Shown piece by piece: positions 25,856 to 34,647 of a stretch of DNA of 64,000 nucleotides. Source of the DNA: CAVXSP01 sp963724645. GTDB taxonomy: Bacteria > Acidobacteriota > Vicinamibacteria > Vicinamibacterales > SCN-69-37. Each line of letters begins with the position of its first letter. Position 1 is the stretch's first letter. The translations under genes were made by a program, and so were the position numbers. Under the pieces are notes generated by a model, which was given only the letters and a program-made list of their open reading frames with translations, did no database searches and had not been told where the DNA came from. The DNA lies in contig CAVRVJ010000010.1 in NCBI GenBank assembly GCA_963724645.1, positions 186,001-250,000 of the forward strand, read 5' to 3'.

Positions 25856-27471
25856 TCAGCCGCGATAGCGCAGGACGAGCGCGGTAATGTCATCGGCCTG
25901 CGGCGCGCCTTCCGCGAACGCGTTCACCGCGCCCAGTACGTCCTCGAGGACGCGCTCGGCTGCGTGCCCGTGCTGGCCGGCGAGCACCGCGAGCAATCGC
26001 TGCCGCTCGTATTCGTCCCCGGCGCTGTTGCGCGCCTCGGTCACGCCGTCGCTGAACATCACCACCAGGTCGCCCGGCGCCAGCATCGTTTCGCCGAACT
26101 CGTACTGCGCGACGACGAGCAGGCCCAGGACGGGGCCGCCGACATCCAACGCCTCAATGGCGCCCCCCGCCCGGATGAGGATCGGCGGTTCCTGGCCGGC
26201 GTTGGAATAGTGGAACCGTCCATCTGCCGCCAGCGTCGCGTAGCACATCGTCGCGAACCGCGCGTCGATCGCCCGGCGCAGCAGCGCGCGGTTGATGCGC
26301 GCCATCAGATCGGCCGGATCACTGGCCACCGGCGCGTGGGCGGAACAGTTGCTCTGGACCACCGTCGCCAGCAGCGCCGCCGGCGGCCCTTTGCCGGCGA
26401 CGTCTCCGAGGGCAAAGCCGTACGCCCCGTCGGCGACCTCGAGGTAGTCGAAGAAATCTCCGCCGACGGTCCGGCACGGGATGGTCGCGGCAGCCACGTC
26501 GAACGTGGGGCCCGAGTACCGCGGTTCCGGCAGGAGCGCGCGTTGAATCTCTGCTGCGACGCGAAGATCCCGGTCGAGCTTGGCTTTTTCCGCGGCCTCG
26601 GCGTACAGCCTCGCGCTGTTGATGGCGAGCGCGGCCTGGGTCGCAAACGCCTCGAGGGAATCGCGCGTGGAGGAGGACAACATCGCTCCGCGCTCGCGGC
26701 CATCAAGGTAAGAACGCCGATCACCTGCTCGGCGACCCGATCGGCGGCGGTCGCGGCGTAGGCCGAAACCAGCAGGGGAACGCAGAGCACGTGGCGGATC
26801 CCGATGGCGATCGTGCCGCCGTGCACGTCGGCGAGACTGCCGTCCATCAAGTCGGCGACGATCCGGCTGCGGCCGGTCTTGAACACTTCGGGAGGAATCT
26901 TCTCGCTCGTGGCGAAGGACGTGCCTGTCAACGTCCGCTGGCCCTTGGCTCGGCCGATCTTGAATTCCAGCACTCCCCCGGGGTTGGCCAACATCACAAA
27001 TCCGCGCTCCGCAGACGTGACGTCGAGCGCCGAGTCGAGCACGAGCGTAAGGACTTCCTCGAGTACCCGGCCGGATCCGACTGCCCGCAGGCCGTTCAGA
27101 ATCGCCGCCATCTGCTGCAGGTCTGGCCGGCTCGTCGCTGACGTCCGAAACTTGGTAAGTCCCTCCTCCTCGCAGTCGAACACGAGCTCTACGGCCTCCG
27201 TTTGGCCCAGGCGAATCTTGTCGCCGTGTGCAAGCGGGCGCTCGCCGGTTAGCGGTTCGCCATTGACGTAGGTACCGAAGCGTGATCCGGCGTCGGTGAT
27301 CAGGTACTGCCCATCCTGCACGACGATGCGGGCATGATCGCGCGAGACGTCCCGGCCGGCGACCTGCAGGTCCGCATTAGTGCGCCGGCCGATGGTAAAA
27401 ATCGGCTTGTCGACCAGGACGGACCTGCGCCCCTGAAGATCGGACACCATCAGTCTTGGCATCAGGGGCAT
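25856..27471 (-). CDS. FHA-GAF-PP2C (SpoIIE/RsbU-type) phosphatase, frameshifted
   Basis: An FHA domain (residues 20-95: FTIGRRTNADLQV, VSRDHARIV, SRFGTYVNGEPL) would bind phosphothreonine proteins. A GAF domain follows (about 115-275), then a SpoIIE-like PP2C domain (AAEIQRALLPEPRYSG, VGGDFFDYLEV, LGDVAGKGPPAAL, MFSDGVTEARN, ADDITALVLRY). The frame breaks at about 26706, just after VIGVL; adding one base gives LYLDGRERGAMLSSS, matching relatives. It may control an anti-sigma antagonist in a partner-switching pathway, or act downstream of Ser/Thr kinases. No sigma factor or kinase is nearby. Confidence 0.88.
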
Positions 27472-27554
27472 ACAGAAATCGCCTTCAGCGTAATCGTACC
27501 GACAGGGTTGGACCGCACCCAGCGGATGGCGAGATTATAGGACGTTCGGCGGGC

Positions 27555-27938
27555 CTACTGAACCCGGGCGGGCTCGGCGCTCACAATGGATCGCACGGGC
27601 GAGGTGATGACCGTCTCGCCGTCGCGGCGCAGCTCGATCGCGAAACCGACGTAAATTCCGCGGATTTTGAGGCAGCTGCCCCCGACTGTCGCGCCAGACA
27701 ACAGGGCGCGGGTTGGGTCTGGAAAGAAGCGCCCCCCATGGACCATGACTTCTCCAGCGCCCGGAGACAGCACGGTGATCTCATAAGTGCTGTTGCGTGT
27801 GCGTACAACAAGGCGTTCGAGTGGTTGGAGACGCTCCACTTGGACGCCATCCGTCCATTCGCGCGCGGACCAGCGGTCCAGCGTCGCCATGGCGGAAACA
27901 CAAACGGTACGTGTGGTCGGGCCGTGTTGGGATCCCAT
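27555..27938 (-). CDS. Conserved hypothetical protein
   Basis: This 127-residue soluble protein, with no signal peptide or membrane segment, is basic and beta-rich (LVVRTRNSTYEITVLSPG, LRRDGETVITSPVRSIV). An alternative start at an internal Met (residue 17) is plausible. I do not recognise the family. Similar short proteins in related genomes often carry an RTRNS.Y.I motif and are unassigned. It sits between the phosphatase gene and a zinc-finger gene on the same strand. Confidence 0.55.
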   Translation of the reverse strand: MGSQHGPTTRTVCVSAMATLDRWSAREWTDGVQVERLQPLERLVVRTRNSTYEITVLSPGAGEVMVHGGRFFPDPTRALLSGATVGGSCLKIRGIYVGFAIELRRDGETVITSPVRSIVSAEPARVQ

Positions 27939-27994
27939 TAGTCGAGTGAATCCACCGACTCAGTGATGCACCGATCGTGCCAAGAGTCAGCCTC

Positions 27995-28260
27995 CTAGTA
28001 CTCCGCGAAGGCATCGTCGACGAAACAGTAAACCAACGCTCGCCCGGTTCGGCGGATGACGCGACGGGATGCCCCTGGACGCGAGCGTGCTTGCTGGCGT
28101 GGTGATTCGGGGACGAATCGCAGCAGAGTGTCGTGCCGCACGTCTGGCACGTGCGTAGATGCACCCACGATGCGCCAATTTTGACGCATTCCTCGCACTC
28201 GCGCTTGCGCGCGTGTTTCAGAGCAGTGACGGCGCCCAGATGCGGGCATGCGGCCGACAT
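27995..28260 (-). CDS. UBP-type zinc finger protein (frameshift near end)
   Basis: A zinc-binding domain of about 88 residues like the ubiquitin-binding ZnF-UBP: CPHL, ECEECVKIGASWVHLRTCQ, CGTTLCCDSSPNHHASKHA and HPVASSAEPGERW, with the Cys/His spacing intact. At about 28033 a T-run appears one base short; the other frame completes YCFVDDAFAEY and stops at 27995. Bacterial members usually stand alone, and their ligand is unknown. Its ATG (28260) lies 16 bp from the divergent DUF5996 start, so the two share a control region. Confidence 0.82.
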
Positions 28261-28276
28261 TTTACGGCAGCGTATC

Positions 28277-29182
28277 ATGGCGGAGATGGCTGCGCAGGAT
28301 CGCTGGCCTGTCCTTCCCCTGGAAGCATGGAAGGACACGTACGCGACTCTCAATCTGTGGTCCCAGGTCGTGGGCAAGGTCGCGCTGGCGCTGGCGGCGC
28401 CCGTCAATCACTCCTGGGGCGTCGCGCTGCATCTGACGCCGCGAGGTCTGTCGACGCAGCTCCTGCCGCACAGCGGCCGTTGGTTTTCGATGGAGTTCGA
28501 CTTCATCGACCACCAGCTCGTCATTCGAGTATCGGATGGCGCGCGGCGGGCGCTGCCGCTCGAGCCGCAGTCGGTCGCGGATTTCTATCGATCGACGATG
28601 AGGACGCTGCACGAACTGGGACTGCCAGTGAAGATCTGGCCGATGCCGAGTGAGCTGCCGTCGCCGATTCGTCTGGACGAGGACACGATCCATCACGCGT
28701 ACGACCGGACGTTCGCGCAGCGCTTCTGGCGCATCCTCCTGCAGGTGGCGCACGTGTTGACCGGCACCCGTGCCCGGTTCATCGGAAAATGCAGCCCGGT
28801 GCACTTCTTCTGGGGAAGCTTCGATCTGGCCGTCACGCGATTTTCCGGCCGGCCGGCCCCACCGCGCGAGGGCCCGGCATTCATGCGCGACGCGTACTCG
28901 CACGAAGTGATCAGCCACGGCTTCTGGCCGGGTAATGACGAGATACCCGAGCCGGTTTTTTACGCCTACGCGGCCCCTGAACCGCGCGGTTTCAAGGAGG
29001 CAGCCATGCAACCGCCGGCGGCCCGGTATCACGCCGGTTACGGCGAGTTCATCCTTCCGTACCACGCTGTCCAGAGCGATCCCGATCCCGATGGCGCGCT
29101 TCGTCAGTTCGTCGAGAGCACCTACGGGCAAGCCGCAACGCTCGCAGGATGGGATCGAGCGGCGCTCGAGCGCTTCCCGTGA
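28277..29182 (+). CDS. DUF5996 family protein
   Basis: A 301-residue cytoplasmic protein with family landmarks: LPLEAWKDTYATLNLWSQVV, PVNHSWGVALHLTPRGLS, MEFDFIDHQLVIR, KIWPMPSELP, FIGKCSPVHFFWGSFDLAVT and SHEVISHGFWPG. The last two blocks hold several conserved His, Ser and Glu residues that suggest an enzyme, but no activity is known. I start at the ATG at 28277; a second ATG three codons on is equally possible. It is divergent from the zinc-finger gene and is followed by an overlapping small frame. Confidence 0.88.
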   Translation: MAEMAAQDRWPVLPLEAWKDTYATLNLWSQVVGKVALALAAPVNHSWGVALHLTPRGLSTQLLPHSGRWFSMEFDFIDHQLVIRVSDGARRALPLEPQSVADFYRSTMRTLHELGLPVKIWPMPSELPSPIRLDEDTIHHAYDRTFAQRFWRILLQVAHVLTGTRARFIGKCSPVHFFWGSFDLAVTRFSGRPAPPREGPAFMRDAYSHEVISHGFWPGNDEIPEPVFYAYAAPEPRGFKEAAMQPPAARYHAGYGEFILPYHAVQSDPDPDGALRQFVESTYGQAATLAGWDRAALERFP

Positions 29183-29304
29183 GCCGCCGCCCGCTCGTCG
29201 TCCTGGCGATCTGCGCTGCTGCGTGCCTTGGCAGCTTGCTTCCCTGCGCGCCGCGGGCGAGTAGCCCGGTGATGACGCGGCACCGCCGCGACACCTTGCT
29301 ATAA
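29179..29304 (+). CDS. Possible 41-residue exported peptide overlapping DUF5996 stop
   Basis: A GTG at 29179 overlaps the DUF5996 stop (GTGA) and opens a frame with Arg-rich start and a hydrophobic stretch LVVLAICAAACLGSLLP, like a signal peptide or short anchor. It ends inside the tRNA promoter. It may be a truncated exported protein or chance. No ribosome site is clear, so it depends on coupling. Confidence 0.3.
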   Translation: MSRRPLVVLAICAAACLGSLLPCAPRASSPVMTRHRRDTLL

Positions 29305-29305
29305 T
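29300..29305 (+). promoter_or_regulatory. -10 box of tRNA-Leu gene
   Basis: A perfect TATAAT lies 17 bp before the mature tRNA 5' end, placing the transcript start at about 29312. No good -35 is seen 16-18 bp upstream. Confidence 0.55.
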
Positions 29306-29322
29306 CGAGCGTTCCGGTCGCT

Positions 29323-29409
29323 GCGGAAGTGGCGGAATTGGCAGACGCGCAAGCCTCAGGAGCTTGTTGGAGCAATCCAGTGGGGGTTCGAGTCCCCCCT
29401 TCCGCACCA
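29323..29409 (+). tRNA. tRNA-Leu(CAG)
   Basis: This is an 87-nt class II tRNA. The acceptor stem GCGGAAG pairs with CTTCCGC, discriminator A and CCA are encoded. The anticodon stem CAAGC/GCTTG encloses loop CTCAGGA with anticodon CAG, reading CUG leucine codons, the main leucine codon in this GC-rich DNA. A long variable arm (TGGA/TCCA) and T-arm GGGGGTTCGAGTCCCCC confirm leucine. A recombinase remnant follows at 29639, consistent with this tRNA 3' end having been an integration site. Confidence 0.97.
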
Positions 29410-29512
29410 TCATTGAGCGCTCAAAATACAGTCACTTGAGAGACGCGACGACGGTCGCGTCCTCAATACGTCCCGAATTCGCGGTAGGCTGCTTCGTAGG
29501 CAGCGCCTCAGA

Positions 29513-29613
29513 TTGGGTGCGGCTCTGCGAAACCGGCGCGGCCTGTCTCCGCTTCGCTCGCCGACCGCCGCGGACTCTTACGCGTGACCACGGTTTCGCT
29601 GATCCGCACCCAA
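29513..29613. repeat. Imperfect inverted repeat downstream of tRNA-Leu
   Basis: Arms of 23 bp at 29513-29535 and 29591-29613 pair with two mismatches (TTGGGTGCGG / CCGCACCCAA outer ends, CGAAACCG / CGGTTTCG inner ends). They enclose 55 bp. The element lies between the tRNA and the recombinase remnant, where arm-type integrase sites or a terminator could sit, but neither is shown. The rest of 29410-29638 contains no gene I can support. Confidence 0.6.
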
Positions 29614-29638
29614 CCTGTGGCACTGCTGGTGAAAGCCG

Positions 29639-30729
29639 ATGCTGACTGTCTACCGTCGCCATCTGAACGATTGCGCCCACCGCGCGAAAGCCGCCGTTGG
29701 AATCGCTGCGCATGTCCTATCTGGGTGCAAGGCACGCTCGGTGGCGAGGTGATTCGGCGGAGCTTCGATCTCACGTCCTGGGAGGCCGCGGCCGACCGGG
29801 TGCGCGGCTAGGAGGCATCAGGGACAATCGGCATCGTCAAAGCCGAAATCCCGACAATCCGGGAAGCGGTGACGAAGTTCCTGGCGGATGCGGAAGCCCG
29901 GAAGCTCGCGCCCGAAAGCATCAAGAAGCTGCGACACACGCTGGAAAAGCGGCTCGTCGAATACGCCTCCGGTGAGGGCCTCCGTTACCTGAAGCAGCTC
30001 GACCTCGACCGGTTGCGTGAATTCCGCGCCACCTGGACGTACTCGCCCATCGCTGCGAGGAAGCGCCTTGAGACGCTGCGGGGCTTCTTCAGGTTCTGCG
30101 TTTAGTCAGGCTGGATTCAGGCGAATCCGGCGGCGCGCATCAAGCCGCCGAAACACAAGGACAGCCCGACGCTGCCGTTCACGTCGGAGCAGATGACGGA
30201 GATTCTGGCGGCGGCCGACACGTTCTGGGCTCGCGGGCGGTTCGGCAAGGGCAAACGGATTCGCGCGCTGGTTCTCCTGCTGCGCTACAGCAGCCTTCGC
30301 GTCATGGATGCGGTCTGCCTGGAGAAATCCCGCATCGTCGGCGATCGATTGTTCCTTTACACGCAGAAAACCGGCACACCCATACGTTTACCGCTGCCGG
30401 CGAAAGTGCTCAAAGCACTAAAAGCCGCGCCAAACGAGAATGCTGATTACTTCCTCTGGAACGGCCGAAGTCTCAAGACGAGCGCGGTCAAGATTTGGGA
30501 GCGGACGATGTCGAGAGTCTTCGAGATGGCGAAGATCGAGAACGGCCATATCCACCGATTCCGCGACACGTTTGCGGTCGAGTTCCTTCTGGCCGGCGTG
30601 CCCATTGACCAGGTCTCGATTCTGCTCGGCCACAGTTCCGTCAGAATCACGGAGAAGCACTACAGCCCGTGGGTGAAGGCCCGCCAGGACCAGCTCGAAA
30701 CGGCGGTGAAGAACGCCTGGAAGGACTAG
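29639..30729 (+). pseudogene. Tyrosine recombinase (phage-type integrase), decayed
   Basis: The joined frames give a full integrase: an N-terminal Zn-like motif (YRRHLNDCAHRAK then RCACPIW), a SAM-like core-binding domain and the catalytic domain with Arg in RYSSLR, Lys in TQKTGT, HIHRFRDTF, LGHSSV and Tyr in KHYSPW. All catalytic residues remain. It has a frameshift at about 29690 and two in-frame TAG stops (29809-29811, where relatives have a Trp before EASG, and 30103-30105). Substitution-type stops, unlike the simple indels elsewhere, argue for real decay. It starts 230 bp after tRNA-Leu. Confidence 0.88.
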
Positions 30730-31074
30730 GTGCCAGCTCCCAGCGGCATCGGCCGCGCTGGAGGCCGGCGGGGTATCATCGGGAGCCGGCAGGAAGTCGT
30801 TTCGACGCTCCAAGCCCAACGGACGGCGCTGCATGAGCGATTCGGTGTCGCTCGGCTGCTCTTGTTCGGCTCCGTCGCACGTGACGAGGCCGTTCACGGG
30901 AGCGACGTCGATCTGCTGGTGGAGTTCGACAAGCCGGTAGGCCTGTTTTCGTTTCTGGAGCTCCAGGAGCATCTCGAGGCGTTGTTGGACTGTTCCGTCG
31001 ATCTTGGCACACCGCACAGTCTGAAGCCGCGCCTTCGCGATCGGGTCATGGCCGAGGCGGTGCATGTCGTCTAG
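30730..31074 (+). CDS. MNT-type minimal nucleotidyltransferase (antitoxin-like)
   Basis: This 114-residue protein has the minimal nucleotidyltransferase signature LLLFGSVARDEAVHGSDVD, with GS and the D-x-D metal site, then VEFDKPVGLFSFLELQEHLE. In HepT-MntA pairs this family adds AMP to the HepT RNase and neutralises it. The HepT gene normally begins at the overlap; here only 19 codons (MSSRLVWLMKD) follow from 31064 before a stop. It is therefore an orphan. The frame opens with GTG directly after the recombinase; the true start may be some 17 codons later. Confidence 0.85.
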   Translation: MPAPSGIGRAGGRRGIIGSRQEVVSTLQAQRTALHERFGVARLLLFGSVARDEAVHGSDVDLLVEFDKPVGLFSFLELQEHLEALLDCSVDLGTPHSLKPRLRDRVMAEAVHVV

Positions 31075-31123
31075 ACTCGTGTGGCTGATGAAGGACCACG
31101 ACGAATCGACGGTGAGACCATGA
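31064..31123 (+). pseudogene. Possible HepT start remnant (19 codons)
   Basis: An ATG overlapping the end of the nucleotidyltransferase gene in the usual HepT position reads MSSRLVWLMKDHDE and stops at 31121. HepT proteins often start MSSR and the spacing is right, but 19 residues cannot prove descent. Confidence 0.25.
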
Positions 31124-31368
31124 AACCGATCGCGCGTACGCTGCTCATCCTCGTCGTCGTGGGTGCCGGCGTCTTGTGGCTGAGCGCGTGGCCACTGCGT
31201 GGGTGGTTGGTCGCGGCGGTGGTGTTCGCGTCCCTCGGTACTCGGCTTCCGCGCGTCGATCGCCCAGAAGCGCATGGAGCGGCGCTGGGTGAAGTCCTTG
31301 TGGATGAAGTGGAAGTCAGTAATCTGACTTGTACTTGCCTGGTTAGCAGACGCAAGGTAATTGCTTAA
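31120..31368 (+). CDS. Small membrane protein, possibly frameshifted
   Basis: The frame starting at the ATG at 31120 (MKPIARTLLILVVVGAGVLW) has two hydrophobic segments, then a charged tail. After about 31240 another frame (LGFRASIAQKRMERRWVKSL, stop near 31338) looks more like a basic cytoplasmic tail of a small membrane protein, so one indel is suspected. Family not recognised. Confidence 0.45.
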   Translation: MKPIARTLLILVVVGAGVLWLSAWPLRGWLVAAVVFASLGTRLPRVDRPEAHGAALGEVLVDEVEVSNLTCTCLVSRRKVIA

Positions 31369-31420
31369 GTTTGCTTCGCGCCTGAAATCCAGTCCCTGTC
31401 CGGTTCCCGGAGCCCGCCGT

Positions 31421-32949
31421 CTACGGCGCTTCGCACCGGAAATTCCGCGCCTCGTCGGTGCTGCCGCTGCCGCCGTACACGGCGTGCGCCGGTACGCGCA
31501 GAGCGGCCGCGTGCGATCGACGACACCTGCCGTCATGTGCGACGCGACGATCGACAGCGGCTTGACGCCCGACTCGACCCACTGGTCGAGCGTCGCGACC
31601 TTGTCGAACACATCGGCACTGGGTCCGCCCCCGCAATGGCCCATCCCCGGCACCATGAACAGCGAGAGCGAGTTCGCCGCCGCCGATCCCACCGCCTCAT
31701 TGATCCGCTTGAACATGATCAGGCTCGTATCTGGCGAGACCAGCGGATCGGCCCAGCCGTGATACATCAGCAGCTTGCCGCCGCCGCGGAAGAATGGCGT
31801 GAGGTCCGGGTCACCGCCGTGCAACAGCCCGTTGTCGGCGCGGACCGCGCGCTCCACATCGTCGGGCACACGAATCGTGTGATAGTCCCAAGCCGGGGTG
31901 AAGACGATCTTCTGCATGCCTTCGAGTGACTCTGCCGAAGGCGTGGGCCCGCCCACGTTGCCCCAGCCCAATTCAGATCCCGGATAGTAGCGCCCTGGAT
32001 GGAGGACTGCGCCGCTCTGACGATCCGTGATCGGCGACGTCATGGCCTTTGCGGTCTCGATCTGCGGCTTCGTCAGGCAGTCGGCGCGATCGTCGCCGGT
32101 GCACGCGAGCGTCGCGTAGTCAAACGGGCATCGGGTCGGGTCCTCGATGACGCCGTCCTTGACGCCGTCGATCGCGTCGCACACGGCGAGCGCTGCATTG
32201 TGCATCATCGGATACTTGCCCGGCGGGATGACGGCGGCGGGTTCGCGGTTCATGACCACGTTCAGATAGACGCGCGCGGCATACAGCCGCATCTGGTCCC
32301 ATGACGGGTCGCCGGCGGCGATGCCGTCGAAGTCGTCAGGGTACCGCTGTGCTTCGACGAGCGCCTGCCGCCCGCCCGTCGAACAGGACGTGAAGTAGGA
32401 CCGCACCGGCCGCGCGTCGTAGTGCGCGAACACCATCGTCTTGGCGGCGACCGTCATCTCGTGGATGGCCCGATAGGCGAAGTCGATGAGTTTCTCCGGA
32501 TGGCCGGGCACGAAGTCGGCGTTGCCTCCGACGTGACCGCCATCCGTGCCTGCCGCCGCGAAGCCGGCACGGACCGCCGTCGCGAGCGCCGGATACGGAA
32601 TGGTGCCGCCGAGTCCGCCGTTGCCGAGCGCCTGCAGTTTTCGATTCCATCCGGACAGCGGCAGCCAGATTTCGACACGGATGTCAGAGTCGGACGAAGG
32701 CGTCAGCTTCGCCGTGACCCGACAGAACGCCGGCAGAGTCCTGAACGCCGTAGACGACGTGGCCGTCGTCGCCGCGGGCGGCGTGAACGCGCCGGCCTGC
32801 ACGCGCTCGGCGGTCAGCACCGTGCCGTTCGCGAGCGTCACCTGGCCCAGCGACTCACACGCTACGCTTGCGGCCACGAGGCCCGGTCCCGCATCCGACG
32901 CACCAATCGCAAGCACGACGCACACGCCGCCGAGCCATCCGAGTTTCAT
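31421..32949 (-). CDS. Tannase/feruloyl esterase family protein (frameshift near end)
   Basis: This is an exported alpha/beta hydrolase that cleaves gallate or ferulate esters of plant polymers. A signal peptide (LGWLGGVCVVLAIGASDAG) is followed by the PF07519 landmarks FCRVTAKLTPSSDSDI, FTSCSTGGRQAL with the nucleophile Ser, a Ca-site region (AIDGVKDGVIEDP), MYHGWADPLVSP with the Asp and GMGHCGGGPS with the His. At about 31492 one C is missing; the corrected tail ends YGGSGSTDEARNFRCEAP. Length about 508 residues, normal for the family. Confidence 0.93.
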
Positions 32950-33249
32950 AGGCAGCCTCTGTGGCGACAGATTATAGGGGCGATGCGGGTCGTCCGGCAG
33001 CGCTGGCCGGCACGGCGCCCGATTGACGCGCTGACCCCAACCGCTCGACGATGAAATCCAGCGACCGCCGAGAGTATGCGGAAGAAGAAGCTGAGAACGT
33101 GTTGGTGGCCAGGGAGCCGTTCCGGGGTCAGCGTTCGTCGCGACTTTCCACGTGCCGATCTCGTAGAATCGCACGTTGACGGGGCCGTTGAGGGAATCGT
33201 TTCTGATCAGGGATGTGCGCGTCACAACAGATCTTGGAGGATTGCCACG
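32950..33249. other. Divergent intergenic region, tannase / EthD remnant
   Basis: No gene is supported in these 300 bp. It holds a TATAAT box for the tannase gene at its left edge (32971-32976, minus strand). On the plus side it ends with CTTGGAGGATTGCC, a ribosome-binding site for the EthD-like start at 33250. Confidence 0.45.
32971..32976 (-). promoter_or_regulatory. -10 box of tannase gene
   Basis: A perfect TATAAT on the minus strand lies 21 bp upstream of the tannase ATG, giving a leader of about 15 bases. The -35 region is not consensus. Confidence 0.45.
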
Positions 33250-33383
33250 ATGCCGAAGCTGATCGTCCTTTATCCGCCGCCTGCCGACGTCATCGCCTTC
33301 GAGGACAGGTACCACTCGGAGCAAATGTAGATCGATTGGCGCACATCAGATCGCTCGAGCGTTCCTCATCGCACGGAGGGCAC
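33250..33383 (+). pseudogene. EthD-domain protein remnant
   Basis: A good ribosome site (TTGGAGGA) precedes MPKLIVLYPPPADVIAFEDR, the standard start of EthD-family proteins, which then reads YHSEQM and stops at 33330. The neighbouring frame continues VDRLAHIRSLERS, as EthD proteins do, before the next gene starts. About 40 of the usual 100 residues remain, with a frameshift and the rest deleted, so the gene appears truncated by a deletion that fused it to the oxidoreductase leader. Confidence 0.6.
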
Positions 33384-34541
33384 ATGCGTCCGAACGCAAT
33401 CGCCAGACGAGCCTTTCTCAAGGCAGGGGTGCTGCTTGGGGCAGCGCTGCCGACACCGAGCGCGTTCGCCGGTTATCGGCGCCGTGTGCGTGAAGAGCAG
33501 GATCGGCCGGCGCCCTCGGCCACTGCGCGGCCGCCTCGCCTCAGGTTCGGCGTGGTCGGCATGGACCACAGCCACATCAACAATCTCGTGGACGCGGTAC
33601 GTCGCGCGGGTGGCGAGGTGGGACCGGTCTACGGCGCCCAGCCCGAGCAGATGACCGCGTTCCTGCGCCGCTTTCCACAGGCGAAGGCTGCTCGCGGCGA
33701 AGCGGAGGTGCTCGAAGACTCGTCCGTCGCGCTCGTGCTGAGTGCGGCCGTCCCGAACGAGCGCGCGGCGCTGGCCGTTCGCGCGATGCAGCATGGCAAG
33801 GATTTCCTGGTCGACAAGCCGGCGGTGACCACGCTTGCGCAGCTTGCCGAGGTGCGGCGGGTGCAGGCGCAGACGAAGCGAATCTACTCGGTCATGTACG
33901 GACGGTTCGAGAACCGCGCCACGGTCAGGGCGGCCGAGCTCGTGAAGGCCGGCACGATCGGACAGGTTATTCAGACGGCCGGATTAGGTCCGCATCGCAT
34001 GAATCCGGAGTCGCGGCCGCCATGGTTCTTCGACCGGCCCAGGTACGGCGGTATCCTGTGCGACCTGGCCTCGCACCAGGGCGATTATTTTGTGTGCTTC
34101 ACCGGCTCCACGACAGCGGAGGTGGTGAGCGCGCAAGTAGGCAACGTGCGTCACCCCGAGCATCCCGGCCTCGAGGATTTCGGCGACGCGATGCTCCGCG
34201 GCAATCACGGCGTTGGCTACCTGCGGGTGGACTGGTTCACGCCCGCCGGCCTGTCCACGTGGGGCGATGACCGGTTGACGATTCTCGGCACGGACGGCTA
34301 CGTCGAAATCCGCCACAACATCGACATTGCGGGCCGCCAGGGCGAGAGCCATCTGTTCCTCGTCGATCAGAAAGACACCAGATACATCGATTGTGCGAAT
34401 GTTCCGCTCCGGTTCGGCGACGAGCTCGTGTCGGATACCCTCAACCGCACTGAGACGGCCATGAGTCAGGCGCACTGTTTTCTGGCCACCGAAATCATCC
34501 TCAAGGCACAGCAACAGGCGCAGCGAGTGATCCTTGCATGA
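33384..34541 (+). CDS. Tat-exported Gfo/Idh/MocA family oxidoreductase
   Basis: A 385-residue NAD(P)-dependent oxidoreductase. The N-terminus has a twin-arginine motif (ARRAFLKAGVLLGAALP), so it is folded with cofactor and exported. The Rossmann domain begins RLRFGVVGMDHSHINNLV; its usual GxGxxG is degenerate (GVVGMDHS). VDKPAVTTLAQL carries the conserved Lys of the EKP-like motif, and GGILCDLASHQGDYF and STWGDDRLTILGTDGYVEI follow. The ATG at 33384 has GGAGGG five bases upstream. Periplasmic members act on sugars or their derivatives; the substrate is unknown. Confidence 0.88.
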   Translation: MRPNAIARRAFLKAGVLLGAALPTPSAFAGYRRRVREEQDRPAPSATARPPRLRFGVVGMDHSHINNLVDAVRRAGGEVGPVYGAQPEQMTAFLRRFPQAKAARGEAEVLEDSSVALVLSAAVPNERAALAVRAMQHGKDFLVDKPAVTTLAQLAEVRRVQAQTKRIYSVMYGRFENRATVRAAELVKAGTIGQVIQTAGLGPHRMNPESRPPWFFDRPRYGGILCDLASHQGDYFVCFTGSTTAEVVSAQVGNVRHPEHPGLEDFGDAMLRGNHGVGYLRVDWFTPAGLSTWGDDRLTILGTDGYVEIRHNIDIAGRQGESHLFLVDQKDTRYIDCANVPLRFGDELVSDTLNRTETAMSQAHCFLATEIILKAQQQAQRVILA

Positions 34542-34647
34542 ACGGTGGTGTGGCAGGGTCGGCGGGCAACCGCCGCCCCTGTGCCAATCAACGTCTCTTC
34601 TATCGCCTCGCTCACTCCGCCAATGCCTCCTTGTATCGTCGACTGAG

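Noticed and set aside
29513..29613. attL core or second tRNA copy in the inverted repeat
   Set aside because: The arms do not match the tRNA 3' end or anticodon arm sequence.
29639..30729. Reassignment or suppression of TAG to explain the recombinase stops
   Set aside because: TAG serves as a normal stop elsewhere in the window (yjbQ, tannase, recombinase neighbours), and no suppressor tRNA is seen.
30418..33324. 968-codon minus-strand frame across recombinase and tannase
   Set aside because: Only the middle part is protein-like (the tannase). The ends are antisense to the recombinase or intergenic.
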